Assembly: GCF_021261325.1 (NCBI RefSeq)
Contig: NZ_JAJSBI010000046.1
Location: forward strand, 1 to 44,610
Direction: 5' to 3'
Length of the DNA: 44,610 bases
Source of the DNA: Streptomyces guryensis
Lineage (GTDB): Bacteria > Actinomycetota > Actinomycetes > Streptomycetales > Streptomycetaceae
Of the stretch, positions 33,011 to 40,636 are shown piece by piece. The notes under the pieces are model-generated. The model did not search any database. It had not been told where the DNA came from and saw only the letters and a list, made by a program, of their open reading frames with translations. Each line of letters begins with the position of its first letter. Within the stretch, counting starts at the first letter, position 1. The position numbers and the translations under genes were made by a program.

Positions 33011-33393
33011 GTCACCGTTCCGCTCTCGCCGTGCCCGTCCACCACGGGCAGCCCCAGCCGGGCCCAGTCGCGCATCCCGCCGATCACGTCCACCGCCTCG
33101 GCGCCCCGTGCGGCCAGGAGTTCGGCCGCCTGCCGGGAACGGTTGCCCGAGCGGCAGATGACCACCAGGGGCCGGCCCGCCAGCTGCTCGGGCAGTGCCG
33201 CGCCCGCCATCAGCGCGGACAGGGAGACCTGAACCGCGCCGGGTGCGTGCCCCGCCTGCCACTCGTACGACTCACGGACGTCCAGCAGTACGGCGTCCCG
33301 CTCCGCCGGGACACCGTCCACGTGCCCGGTGCACTCCGCGGCCAGCCGCGCACCGACCCGGCCGGGTCCGCGCCGGAACAGGTTCAACGACAT
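33007..33393 (-). CDS. Single-domain rhodanese
   Basis: A 128-residue rhodanese with active-site loop VVICRSGNRSRQAAELL (Cys about residue 79) and the CDC25-like start LLDVRESYEWQAGHAPGA. It would pass sulfane sulfur between thiols and the fusion enzyme encoded upstream, whose stop it overlaps (ATG 33393, stop of the upstream gene at 33384). Part of the persulfide-detoxification operon. Confidence 0.9.
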   Translation of the reverse strand: MSLNLFRRGPGRVGARLAAECTGHVDGVPAERDAVLLDVRESYEWQAGHAPGAVQVSLSALMAGAALPEQLAGRPLVVICRSGNRSRQAAELLAARGAEAVDVIGGMRDWARLGLPVVDGHGESGTVT

Positions 33394-34772
33394 GATCCGC
33401 CCCTCACGGTCAGTCCGGCCTTCTGAGCGGCGTCGAAGGCGTCGTCGACGGCCACGACGTCCCGGCCGGCGGCGTGCAGCACGGACGCCGCGATGGCGGC
33501 GCGCATACCGCCGGCGCAGTGCACCCACACCTGGCCCTCGGGGACCTCGCCGAGCCGCCGGTGCAGCGCATGGACGGGGATGTGGACGGCCCCCTCCACG
33601 GAGCCGCCCGCGCGCTCGCTCTGCCGGCGGACGTCGAGCACCACCACGTTCCCGCGCCCCTGCCCGTCGCGCCGGCGGTCCGCCAGGTCGGCGAACGAGG
33701 CGCGCGGGAAGGAAACCGGAGCCTCGCCGGCACGCACCCAGTCCGACGGATCGCCCGTGGCCGCGGCGGCCGGGCGGTCGATGCCCACCCGGGTCAACTC
33801 GCGCTGGGCGGCGTGGAGTTGTCCGGCCGACTCGGCGAGCAGCGTCAGCGGCTTGCCCCACGGGATCAGCCAGGCCAGATAGGTGGCGAGCTGTCCCTCG
33901 GCCTCGAAGTTGACGGAGCCGGCGACATGTCCTTCGGCGAAGGCCACACGGTTGCGCAGGTCCACCACCCACTCCCCCGCGGCGAGCCGGGAAGCGATCT
34001 CGTCGGCGTCGGCGACGACGGGCGGGGTGAGGTCGACGGGCGCGGGGCCCGCGGCGTTGGCGGCGCCCATGTGCACGTAGTAGGCGGGGATGTCGTCCAG
34101 ACCGGCCAGGAGGTCGGCGACGAAGGTGTCCACTTCGCGGGTGAGCGCGTCGTTGGACGCCTTCTCCTTGCCGATGGTCGTGGCCCCGCCCTCCGCCTGG
34201 GCGGAGGAGCAGAAGCTGCCGAAGCCGTGGGTGGGCAGGACCGGCGTGTCGTCGGGCAGTTCGGCCGCCAGACGGTGCGCGGAGGCGTGCTGGGCGCGGG
34301 CGAGGCGCTCGGTCAGGCGCGGTTCGACCAGGTCGGGGCGTCCGACCGTGCCGATGAGCAGCGACCCGCCGGTGAACACCGCGACCGCCGTGCCGTCCTC
34401 CTCCAGGACGTAGGAGGTGTGGTGCGGGGTGTGGCCGGGTGTCGCCGACGCGCGCAGCACCAACCCGCCGTCGGCGTCGACCTCGGCACGGCGCCCGTCG
34501 CCGACCGGCACCCGCTCGAAGCCGACCGTGGCGCCGGCGGGGACGAGATAGGCGGCGCCCGTGACGCGGGCCAGCTCCAGGCCGCCGCTGACGTAGTCGT
34601 TGTGCACGTGGGTCTCGACCACGTGCGATATCCGCACCCCCCGCCGGGCCGCCGCCCCGATCACCTGGTCGATGTCGCGCGGCGGATCCACCACGACGGC
34701 CGTCAGCCTGCCGCCCGCCAGGTAGCTCCGGTTGCCGAGGCCGGCCACTTCGATCGTGTCGACGAAGAACAC
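33384..34772 (-). CDS. Persulfide dioxygenase-rhodanese fusion (CstB-like)
   Basis: A 462-residue protein. Residues 1-245 are a metallo-beta-lactamase-fold persulfide dioxygenase with THVHNDYVSGG (His55, His57, Asp59), ATPGHTPHHTSYV and LPTHGFGSFCSS. Two rhodanese domains follow. The first (about 260-340) keeps the fold but has no Cys in its active-site loop (LTLLAESAGQL). The second (about 365-460) has VWVHCAGGMRAAIAAS and should be active. The enzyme oxidises low-molecular-weight persulfides to sulfite. GTG 34772 follows AAGGGAG. Two operators lie just upstream, around a TAGTGT -10-like hexamer (34827-34832). Confidence 0.9.
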   Translation of the reverse strand: MFFVDTIEVAGLGNRSYLAGGRLTAVVVDPPRDIDQVIGAAARRGVRISHVVETHVHNDYVSGGLELARVTGAAYLVPAGATVGFERVPVGDGRRAEVDADGGLVLRASATPGHTPHHTSYVLEEDGTAVAVFTGGSLLIGTVGRPDLVEPRLTERLARAQHASAHRLAAELPDDTPVLPTHGFGSFCSSAQAEGGATTIGKEKASNDALTREVDTFVADLLAGLDDIPAYYVHMGAANAAGPAPVDLTPPVVADADEIASRLAAGEWVVDLRNRVAFAEGHVAGSVNFEAEGQLATYLAWLIPWGKPLTLLAESAGQLHAAQRELTRVGIDRPAAAATGDPSDWVRAGEAPVSFPRASFADLADRRRDGQGRGNVVVLDVRRQSERAGGSVEGAVHIPVHALHRRLGEVPEGQVWVHCAGGMRAAIAASVLHAAGRDVVAVDDAFDAAQKAGLTVRGGSCR

Positions 34773-34803
34773 GAGGCGCTCCCTTCCGCTGGAGTGACTT
34801 CAA

Positions 34804-34819
34804 ATACCCCGTGGGGTAT
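34804..34819. promoter_or_regulatory. CstR/CsoR-type operator 2
   Basis: ATACCCCGTGGGGTAT, a near-perfect palindrome 32 bases before the CstB-like gene, downstream of its likely -10 box. Confidence 0.8.
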
Positions 34820-34839
34820 GTCTCCGACACTAGCACGGG

Positions 34840-34853
34840 TACCCCCAGGGGTA
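34840..34853. promoter_or_regulatory. CstR/CsoR-type operator 3
   Basis: TACCCCCAGGGGTA. It is 36 bases from operator 2 and on the other side of the TAGTGT hexamer, so the promoter is flanked by two sites. Confidence 0.75.
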
Positions 34854-34884
34854 TTTCTGAGCAACGGGGCGACTCAGCGCAGCT

Positions 34885-34902
34885 GTATGACACCCGTTAT
34901 AG
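34885..34902. promoter_or_regulatory. TetR-regulon operator A
   Basis: Read on the minus strand this 18-mer is CTATAACGGGTGTCATAC, two mismatches from the consensus CTATAACG-N2-CGTCATAG of the sites beside tetR. Confidence 0.65.
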
Positions 34903-34920
34903 AACTGCTGCAAGATCGCC

Positions 34921-34938
34921 CTATAACGATCGCCATAG
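34921..34938. promoter_or_regulatory. TetR-regulon operator B
   Basis: CTATAACGATCGCCATAG, one mismatch from the consensus CTATAACG-N2-CGTCATAG. It touches the AGGAG ribosome binding site of the first tautomerase gene, so binding would block its transcription. Confidence 0.7.
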
Positions 34939-34948
34939 GAGACAGGCA

Positions 34949-35424
34949 GTGACCGTCATCACCGTGAACAGCCCGAAGGGCCGCCTGGGCCTCGAACAGC
35001 GCCGCACGCTGGCCGAGACACTGACGGACGCGGTACTCGTGCCCGAGGTCGGCCAGTTCGCGCCGGCCGCCCGGACCGGATTCCAGGTGCACTTCGTGGA
35101 GCGCGAGCCGGACATGATGGCCATAGGGGGCCGACTGCCGGCGGACGCCGGTCAGGGACTCGACGTGATGGTGATCGACGTGGCGGTCATGGACGGAGAC
35201 TGGCGCCGGGAGGTCAGGGCCGAGGTCATCGAACGCGTCCTCGCCGCACTGGCGGAAGCCTGCGGACTGCCGGAGCCGTCGCCCGCCTGGTGGGTCAACT
35301 TCCGGGTCGTCGACGAGGGCAGCTGGGGTTCCGGCGGCAGAGTCCTCTCCATCCTCTCCCTCCTGGAGAGCGGGTGTTCACCGAGGAGAAGGCAAAGGCG
35401 ATCCGCACGGCGATGGGCGCCTGA
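34949..35424 (+). pseudogene. Tautomerase-family gene with a late frameshift
   Basis: From GTG 34949 (AGGAG seven bases upstream) the frame reads a tautomerase-superfamily protein: TVITVNSPKGRLGLEQRRTLAETLTDAVL, FQVHFVEREPDMMAIGG, VMVIDVAVMDGDWRREV, WVNFRVVDEGSWGSGGRVLSILSLLESG. The expected last residues, VFTEEKAKAIRTAMGA and a stop at 35424, lie one frame over; the switch is at about 35371, one base missing. The lesion removes only the C-terminal tail, so it may be a very recent mutation or a sequencing error. The usual N-terminal Pro is absent. Two TetR-type operators control it. Confidence 0.75.
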
Positions 35425-35467
35425 GTCCGACCGAACTCATCGACCGAGCCGATCCCCCGGCCAGACC

Positions 35468-36052
35468 CTAACCGTCGAGCACCCCTGCGATCAGCGTCTC
35501 GAGCTGCCGTGCCACCCGGTCCAGCGGCTGCATGCTGCGCTTGGCCCGGCACATGGCGATGGCGCCCTCGACGGACGCCACGATCAGGGCCGCGAGGCCG
35601 CGGGCCTGATCGCCGTCGACGCCGTGCTTGCGCAGTGCCTCGGCGAGCAGTTGCTCCCAGTCCTCGAACGCCTCGGCCGCGGCGGTGAGGGCCGGCGGCA
35701 TCTCGCCGGCCGGCGGCTCCTCTACGGAGACGGCCAGCACCGGGCAGCCCGCCCGGAAGTCGCTCTCGATCACGATGCCGCGCCACAGGGACAGGAAGGC
35801 GCGCAGGCCGGCGACCGGGCCCGCGTCCAGTTCCCTGCGCAGGATGCGGGCCACCGCTCCGCCGGCGTACCGCACCGCCTCGGTGGCCAACTGCCCCTTG
35901 CCCTCGGGGAAGTAGTGGTACGTCGAGCCGAGCGGCGCCTTGGCGTGTTTGGCCAGCTCGCGAATGCTGGTGGCGTTCAGGCCGCGCCTGCTGATCAGAT
36001 CGGCCGCACCGGCCACGATGCGCTCGCGCGACGGTGCGCTGGATTTGGCCAC
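35468..36052 (-). CDS. TetR-family repressor
   Basis: A 194-residue regulator from GTG 36052, which has GAGGGAG seven bases upstream. The helix-turn-helix is RERIVAGAADLISRRGLNATSIRELAKHAKAPLGSTYHYFPEGKGQLATEAV. The ligand domain has a Cys-containing block DFRAGCPVLAVSVEEPP, which matches the LmrA/YxaF-like branch (TetR_C). A longer ORF to 36097 would read through an operator and was rejected. It is flanked by four near-identical 18-bp palindromes and is divergent to the second tautomerase gene, so it very probably represses both sides and itself. Confidence 0.9.
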   Translation of the reverse strand: MAKSSAPSRERIVAGAADLISRRGLNATSIRELAKHAKAPLGSTYHYFPEGKGQLATEAVRYAGGAVARILRRELDAGPVAGLRAFLSLWRGIVIESDFRAGCPVLAVSVEEPPAGEMPPALTAAAEAFEDWEQLLAEALRKHGVDGDQARGLAALIVASVEGAIAMCRAKRSMQPLDRVARQLETLIAGVLDG

Positions 36053-36081
36053 GGCCGTGCTCCCTCTTCGAACCCCACTGG

Positions 36082-36099
36082 CTATAACGCCCGTCATAG
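36082..36099. promoter_or_regulatory. TetR-regulon operator C
   Basis: CTATAACGCCCGTCATAG: arms match in seven of eight pairs. It lies 30 bases before the tetR start. Confidence 0.8.
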
Positions 36100-36116
36100 T
36101 CTAGCCTCACCCTCGT

Positions 36117-36134
36117 TTATAACGACCGTCATAG
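36117..36134. promoter_or_regulatory. TetR-regulon operator D
   Basis: TTATAACGACCGTCATAG, 35 bases from operator C (centre to centre) and 43 bases before the second tautomerase start. Confidence 0.8.
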
Positions 36135-36176
36135 ACCTTGCCGACCTTCAGACTGAACACCAGAGAGGACCTCGTC

Positions 36177-36617
36177 ATGCCGATGATCCGGCTCACCGTC
36201 CCGTCCGGTTCGCTGACCGAGGAGGGCCGCAAGACCGTCCAGCGCGATCTGGCCGCCGTACTGCTGCGCTGGGAGGGAGCGCCCGACACCGCGTTCTTCC
36301 GCGCCCAGGCCTGGAGCTACCTCGTCGAGCTGCCCGAAGGTGCGCAGACCACCGCCGAGGACGACGCGCCCCGCTTCCTCGTCGACGTGACGGTTCCCCA
36401 GGGTGCGGTGTCCGAGCGCCGCAAGGCGGGCCTGGTCCAGGACGCCACCAAGACGGTGCTCGCGGCCGCCGGGCTGGCCGAGGCCGGCGCCCCGCGGGTG
36501 TGGGTGCTGGTGCACGAGCAGCCCGACGGCACCTGGGGGGCGGGCGGCTCCGTCATCCGCTACGCCGACCTGGTCGCCCTCGCGCAGGGGCAGAAGGGGC
36601 AGCAGGCCGATGCGTGA
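36177..36617 (+). CDS. Tautomerase-fold protein
   Basis: A 146-residue protein beginning MPMIRLTVPSGSLTEEGRK, with Pro at position 2, the catalytic base of the 4-oxalocrotonate tautomerase superfamily after Met removal. A second half (RFLVDVTVPQGAVSERRKAGLVQDATKTVLAAAG) repeats the beta-alpha-beta unit, ending in VWVLVHEQPDGTWGAGG. ATG 36177 follows AGAGGA; an in-frame ATG at 36138 lies too near operator D. Its stop overlaps the dehydrogenase start by 8 bp. It is divergent from tetR. Confidence 0.88.
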   Translation: MPMIRLTVPSGSLTEEGRKTVQRDLAAVLLRWEGAPDTAFFRAQAWSYLVELPEGAQTTAEDDAPRFLVDVTVPQGAVSERRKAGLVQDATKTVLAAAGLAEAGAPRVWVLVHEQPDGTWGAGGSVIRYADLVALAQGQKGQQADA

Positions 36618-37620
36618 ACTGACCTACGTCGCCCGGCACTCGGTCGAGTGGCGCGAGGCCCCCGACCCCGCGCTCCGGTCCGGCCGGGAGGCGATCGTCG
36701 CCCCGGTGGCCGCGACCTCCTGCGACGTCGACTCGGCGATCCTGGCCGGACATGGGTTCCTGGATCCTCCCTTCGCCCTCGGCCACGAGTGCGTGGCCCG
36801 GGTCGTCGACACCGGGGACGCCGTCACCACCGTGGCAACCGGTGACCTGGTCGTCGTCCCCTGGTCCATCAACTGCGGCAGCTGCGGCCACTGCCGCGCC
36901 GGACTGACGGCGCACTGCACGGCCGTACCGCACACGGCCATGTACGGGGCGCCGATCGGCGGCGGCTGGGGCGGCCTCTTCTCCGACCTGGTCCGGGTGC
37001 CGTACGCGGACGCCATGCTCGTCCCCCTGCCGGACGGCCTCGATCCGGTCGCCATGGCCTCTGCCGGCGACAACTGGTCCTTGTCGTGGCGGCTGGTGGC
37101 CCCGCACCTCAAGAGCCGGCCCGGCGCACGCGTCCTGGTCGTCGCACGCGGCAGCATCGGCCTGTACGTGTGCGACATCGCCCGCGCGCTCGGCGCCTCC
37201 GACATCTTGTACGTCGACCCCGACCCCGGACACCGCAAGCTCGCCGAGAGCTTCGGCGCCCGTACCGCCGAGACGCTCGAACCCGTGCGGCACGGCTTCG
37301 ACCTCGCGGTGGAGGCCACCGGCCGCGTCGACCAGCTCGCCCAGACCGTCAAGTGCCTTGCTCCGGAAGGGATTTGCGAGTCCGCGGGCAACCACTTCCG
37401 GGCCGGCGAGCTGCCGCTGCTGGACATGTACCTCACCGGCGTCACGCTGCGCGTCGCCCGCGACAACGTCCGCGCCCACATCCCCGACGCCCTCGCGCTC
37501 GCCGCCTCCGGCACCGTCGACCCCGCCCGGGTCGTCTCCCACGTCCTGGACTGGGAGCAGCTCCCCGACGCCCTGCCCGAGAAGCATCTCAAGCCCGTGT
37601 TCGTCCGCGACAGCACCTGA
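36610..37620 (+). CDS. Zinc-dependent (MDR) dehydrogenase
   Basis: A 336-residue medium-chain dehydrogenase. Catalytic zinc: Cys39 in ATSCDVDSAI and GHECVARV. Structural zinc: CGSCGHCRAGLTAHC, with all four Cys. The cofactor site reads VLVVARGSIGLYVCDIARALGASDILYVDPD, where the usual Gly-x-Gly-x-x-Gly is ARGSIG, with Asp for NAD. ATG 36610 overlaps the tautomerase stop, so the two are co-translated. It may act on a small carbonyl or aromatic aldehyde made or isomerised by the tautomerases. Substrate unknown. Confidence 0.88.
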   Translation: MRELTYVARHSVEWREAPDPALRSGREAIVAPVAATSCDVDSAILAGHGFLDPPFALGHECVARVVDTGDAVTTVATGDLVVVPWSINCGSCGHCRAGLTAHCTAVPHTAMYGAPIGGGWGGLFSDLVRVPYADAMLVPLPDGLDPVAMASAGDNWSLSWRLVAPHLKSRPGARVLVVARGSIGLYVCDIARALGASDILYVDPDPGHRKLAESFGARTAETLEPVRHGFDLAVEATGRVDQLAQTVKCLAPEGICESAGNHFRAGELPLLDMYLTGVTLRVARDNVRAHIPDALALAASGTVDPARVVSHVLDWEQLPDALPEKHLKPVFVRDST

Positions 37621-37632
37621 CCGAGAAGACCG

Positions 37633-38292
37633 ATGACTGCCCCACCCACCGAAACCCCGTTCCCCGAAACCGAAGAACCGGACGACCAGCGCACCGCTAT
37701 CGCCGCGCTCGGCCACGAACTGCGCACCCTGGTGGACGCCACCGTCACCACCGCCGCCCCGACCGAGATCCTGCACCGCATGGCGGACGAAGTGCGCGGG
37801 CTGACAGGGCAGTTGACCGGCCGGCGGCGGAGGCGGGCCGAGATCCCCGCCGTGGACGAGTTCCCCGGCGGAGTGCGGATGTACAGCCCCGTCACCGGAC
37901 TCGGCAGCCCTCTCGCCCCGCCCCTGCGGGTGGCTCCCGACGGCGACGGCGTCGTCGGCCACTGCACGCTCGGCATCGCGCACGAGGGGCCGCCCGGATA
38001 TGTGCACGGCGGCATGAGCGCCATGCTGCTGGACGAACTCATGGGCTGGGCCTGCTATGCGGCCAAAAGCCCGGCCATGACCGTCTCGCTCGGGATGCGC
38101 TACCGGCGGCCCGTGCCGGTGGAGACACCGCTGCGGGTCCACGCCCGTGTCACGGGCACCGAGGACCGCAAGGCCTTCGTGACCGGCTCGATCAGCACCG
38201 AGGAGACCCCGTCGGTGCCCTTGGTCACCGCGGACGCCGTCTTCGTCTCTCCCGGCCCCGGCCGCGCCCGGGCCCTGTTTCCGAGCACATAG
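37633..38292 (+). CDS. PaaI-type hotdog-fold thioesterase
   Basis: A 219-residue protein. The first 85 residues are a helical, charged extension; the rest is a 4HBT hotdog domain with GIAHEGPPGYVHGGMSAMLLDELMGWA and SLGMRYRRPVPVETPLRVHARV. The HGG..ADE-like motif is the thioesterase catalytic segment. It starts 12 bases after the dehydrogenase stop, in the same operon. Thioester hydrolysis of a CoA-bound aromatic or short acyl group is the family role; the actual substrate is unknown. Confidence 0.88.
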   Translation: MTAPPTETPFPETEEPDDQRTAIAALGHELRTLVDATVTTAAPTEILHRMADEVRGLTGQLTGRRRRRAEIPAVDEFPGGVRMYSPVTGLGSPLAPPLRVAPDGDGVVGHCTLGIAHEGPPGYVHGGMSAMLLDELMGWACYAAKSPAMTVSLGMRYRRPVPVETPLRVHARVTGTEDRKAFVTGSISTEETPSVPLVTADAVFVSPGPGRARALFPST

Positions 38293-38312
38293 GGTTCACC
38301 AGCCCATGGGGC

Positions 38313-39869
38313 TCACCGCTGCTGTTCGGTGAACCCGTCCCTGACGTTGTCGAAGACCGGGCGGTAGGTGCTCCACTTGGCCTCCGGGGCCGACAGGTAG
38401 ATGTCGTACTCCCGGCCGCCCGCGGTGCCGTAGCCGAGGTCGATGGCGCGGAAGACGCGGGCCCGGCCCTGGAAGGTGAACTCCCACACCGCCGCAGGCT
38501 TGCCGCGGAAGGTGGTCTCCTGCATGCGCAGCCTGCGGTAGACGGAGTAGTTGGCCTTGGTGTTCGCCTCGATGTCCTTGAAGTGCCCGACGGGGTTCGA
38601 GCCCGCGGGGTCCACCATGCCGATGGTGATGCCGGCCAGGCCGGTCGGGTCGGTGTAGGTGACCTCGTCGCCGCCCGGCTTCTTCTTCGGCTGCCAGCCG
38701 TCCGGCACGGGGAAGGAGACGCCGAGCCGGTCGGCCCGGACCAGGCGGTAGCCGTCGGGGACGGGCGAGGGTGACGCGGACGGGGTGGGCGTGCGGACTG
38801 CGCCGGCTCCGTCCCGGCCCGCCCGGTGCGACGACACGTACAGCGTGAGGGCGACGGCGGCCGCGGCCACGACGGCCAGGGCCGGCACGAGGACACGGCG
38901 CCTCCGGCCGCGACGGCGGCGGCGTTCGCTCCTGCCCGTCGGCACCGGTGGGGCCGGCGGCGCCGCGGTGGTGTGGTGCGTGGTCGAGTCGTCGTCCCGC
39001 GGGCCGGGCGGCACCGCGGCCGGCACGGCCGAGGACCGCTCGGTCGGCGGGCCGGTGGACCAGGTGGCGCGCAGCGCCCGTTCCGTCTGCTCCGCCGTGG
39101 GCCGGTCCTCGGGGTCCTTCGACAGCAGGGCGTCGATGAGCGGTTCCAGCGAACCGGCCTTCCGCATCGGCTCCAGCGGGTCGACTGCGATGGCGTACGC
39201 GGTCTCCATGGGGGTGTCGCGGCGGTACGGCGGCCGCCCCTCCACCGCCTGGTAGAGCGTCGCGCCGAGCGACCAGAGGTCCGAGGCCGGGCCGGGCTTG
39301 TGGCCGCGGATCCGCTCGGGGGCCATGAAGTCGATGGAGCCGATCATCTCCCCGGTCTGGGTGAGCGTCGAGGTCCCGGCGGTCTGCGCGATACCGAAGT
39401 CGGTCAGGACGACCCGGCCGCCGGGACCGAGCAGGACGTTGCCGGGCTTGATGTCGCGGTGCAGCACGCCGGCCGCGTGCGCGGCCCGCACCGCGGAGAT
39501 CACACCGAGGCCGATGCGTGCCGCCTCCTCGGGCGGCAGGGTCCGACCGCCGTCGAGGACGTCGGCGAGGGTGCCGGCGGGCACGTACTCCATGACGATG
39601 CACGGCAGCCCGTCGTCGTCGACCACGTCATGGACGACGACCACGTTGGGGTGCACGACCCGAGCGGCACTGCGGGCCTCGCGGCGGACCCGCTCGTACA
39701 GCGTGGTGATCTCGGCGTCGGACAGGTGCGGCGGTGTGTGGAGCCGCTTGAGTGCGACGTGGCGGGTGAGTTCCTCGTCCTCGGCGCGCCACACGGTGCC
39801 CATACCGCCGCGGCCGATGCTCTCGACCAGCCGGTAGCGCCCGGCGACGAGCCGCCCTTCCTCCGACAC
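38313..39869 (-). CDS. Transmembrane Ser/Thr protein kinase
   Basis: A 518-residue kinase. The glycine loop is IGRGGMGTVW near residue 18, the catalytic loop HRDIKPGNVLL near 135, TDFGIAQTAG with activation-loop Thr residues, and APERIRG; this is the PknB-like bacterial family. A Pro/Ser/Thr linker leads to one membrane helix (VLVPALAVVAAAAVALTLYV, about 315-334) and a C-terminal extracellular domain of about 160 residues that is neither PASTA nor propeller. It would sense an external signal. GTG 39869 follows GGAGGG. A longer frame to 40655 reads the WD40 relic and was rejected. Confidence 0.92.
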   Translation of the reverse strand: MSEEGRLVAGRYRLVESIGRGGMGTVWRAEDEELTRHVALKRLHTPPHLSDAEITTLYERVRREARSAARVVHPNVVVVHDVVDDDGLPCIVMEYVPAGTLADVLDGGRTLPPEEAARIGLGVISAVRAAHAAGVLHRDIKPGNVLLGPGGRVVLTDFGIAQTAGTSTLTQTGEMIGSIDFMAPERIRGHKPGPASDLWSLGATLYQAVEGRPPYRRDTPMETAYAIAVDPLEPMRKAGSLEPLIDALLSKDPEDRPTAEQTERALRATWSTGPPTERSSAVPAAVPPGPRDDDSTTHHTTAAPPAPPVPTGRSERRRRRGRRRRVLVPALAVVAAAAVALTLYVSSHRAGRDGAGAVRTPTPSASPSPVPDGYRLVRADRLGVSFPVPDGWQPKKKPGGDEVTYTDPTGLAGITIGMVDPAGSNPVGHFKDIEANTKANYSVYRRLRMQETTFRGKPAAVWEFTFQGRARVFRAIDLGYGTAGGREYDIYLSAPEAKWSTYRPVFDNVRDGFTEQQR

Positions 39870-39999
39870 AGCTTCGCCCTCCGCCCGCTCTGCCCCCTTT
39901 GCGTCACTTAGACATGCACAGTAACCGACGTTTTCGCACAACAGGGATGCGGCCCGTGTCGATCGCGTCATACGGAGTCCCCGGGGTCGTTCGACCCGA
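39870..39999. other. Short spacer upstream of the kinase
   Basis: This should hold the kinase promoter. TTTCGCACAACAGGG and a TAGACATGC stretch are visible but do not give a clear -35/-10 pair. Confidence 0.3.
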
Positions 40000-40625
40000 T
40001 CACATGGGCGCACCCCGCGGAGCGCCCGGTCGCACACCTTTCGATACGCCGTCTCCGGCACGTACGTCCGCCACCGCTCCGGCGTCGGGCCGCCGCAGGG
40101 GGACGTGGGCGCCGTTCGCGTACGGCGTGCGGCTGTCACCGGTGAAGGCCGGGGAGCCGATCGCCGTGCCGCGAGGGTGTGGCCGCAAGGGCTGAGCGCG
40201 AGGGCGCTGGTCGTCTCCGGGCTGTCGGGCGCGGAGGCGCGGACGACGTCGGGCAGGGTGCCCGCGCCCTGTGGCGCAGGTCGCCGTCTGGGAGGACGAC
40301 GCGGCTGGTGCGGTGCCCGCGGCGAGCTGGGAGCCGTCGACTCGGAAGGCGAGGGCTCCGGGCCCGTCCTACGCCAGGCCGAGGGCCGTGGGACGGCCGG
40401 GGGGAAGACCGCCGGCGCGTTTCTCGCCGGCGAGGAGCCCGCCGTCGGGGCGGACCGTGAGGAGAGTGCTCGCCAGACCCGCCACCGTGCGCGAGCGGCG
40501 GTGGCCGGTGACGTCCCACGCCTCGTCCGCCACGCCGCCGTCGATGGTCGGACGGGCCGTGTACAGGGCGCGACGGCCGGGGCCAAGGGCGAGGGACTGC
40601 GCGCCCTCGTGCGTCGCCGCTCGGC
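40000..40625 (-). pseudogene. Decayed WD40-like beta-propeller gene
   Basis: Right after mshA, a frame reads EGAQSLALGPGRRALYTARP, ASTLLTVRPDGGLLAGEKR, then GLA, an in-frame TAG (near 40371), and DGPGALAFRVDGSQLAAGT. Further on, another frame reads SPETTSALALSPCGHTLAA and a third SPAFTGDSRTPYANGAHVPL. The repeated ALxxxPDGxxLA units are the hallmark of WD40 blades. The nonsense codon and two or more frame changes show the gene is dead. It has no visible start; the N-terminal part may be lost by deletion next to mshA. Confidence 0.65.
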
Positions 40626-40636
40626 CGGGCGCCCTC

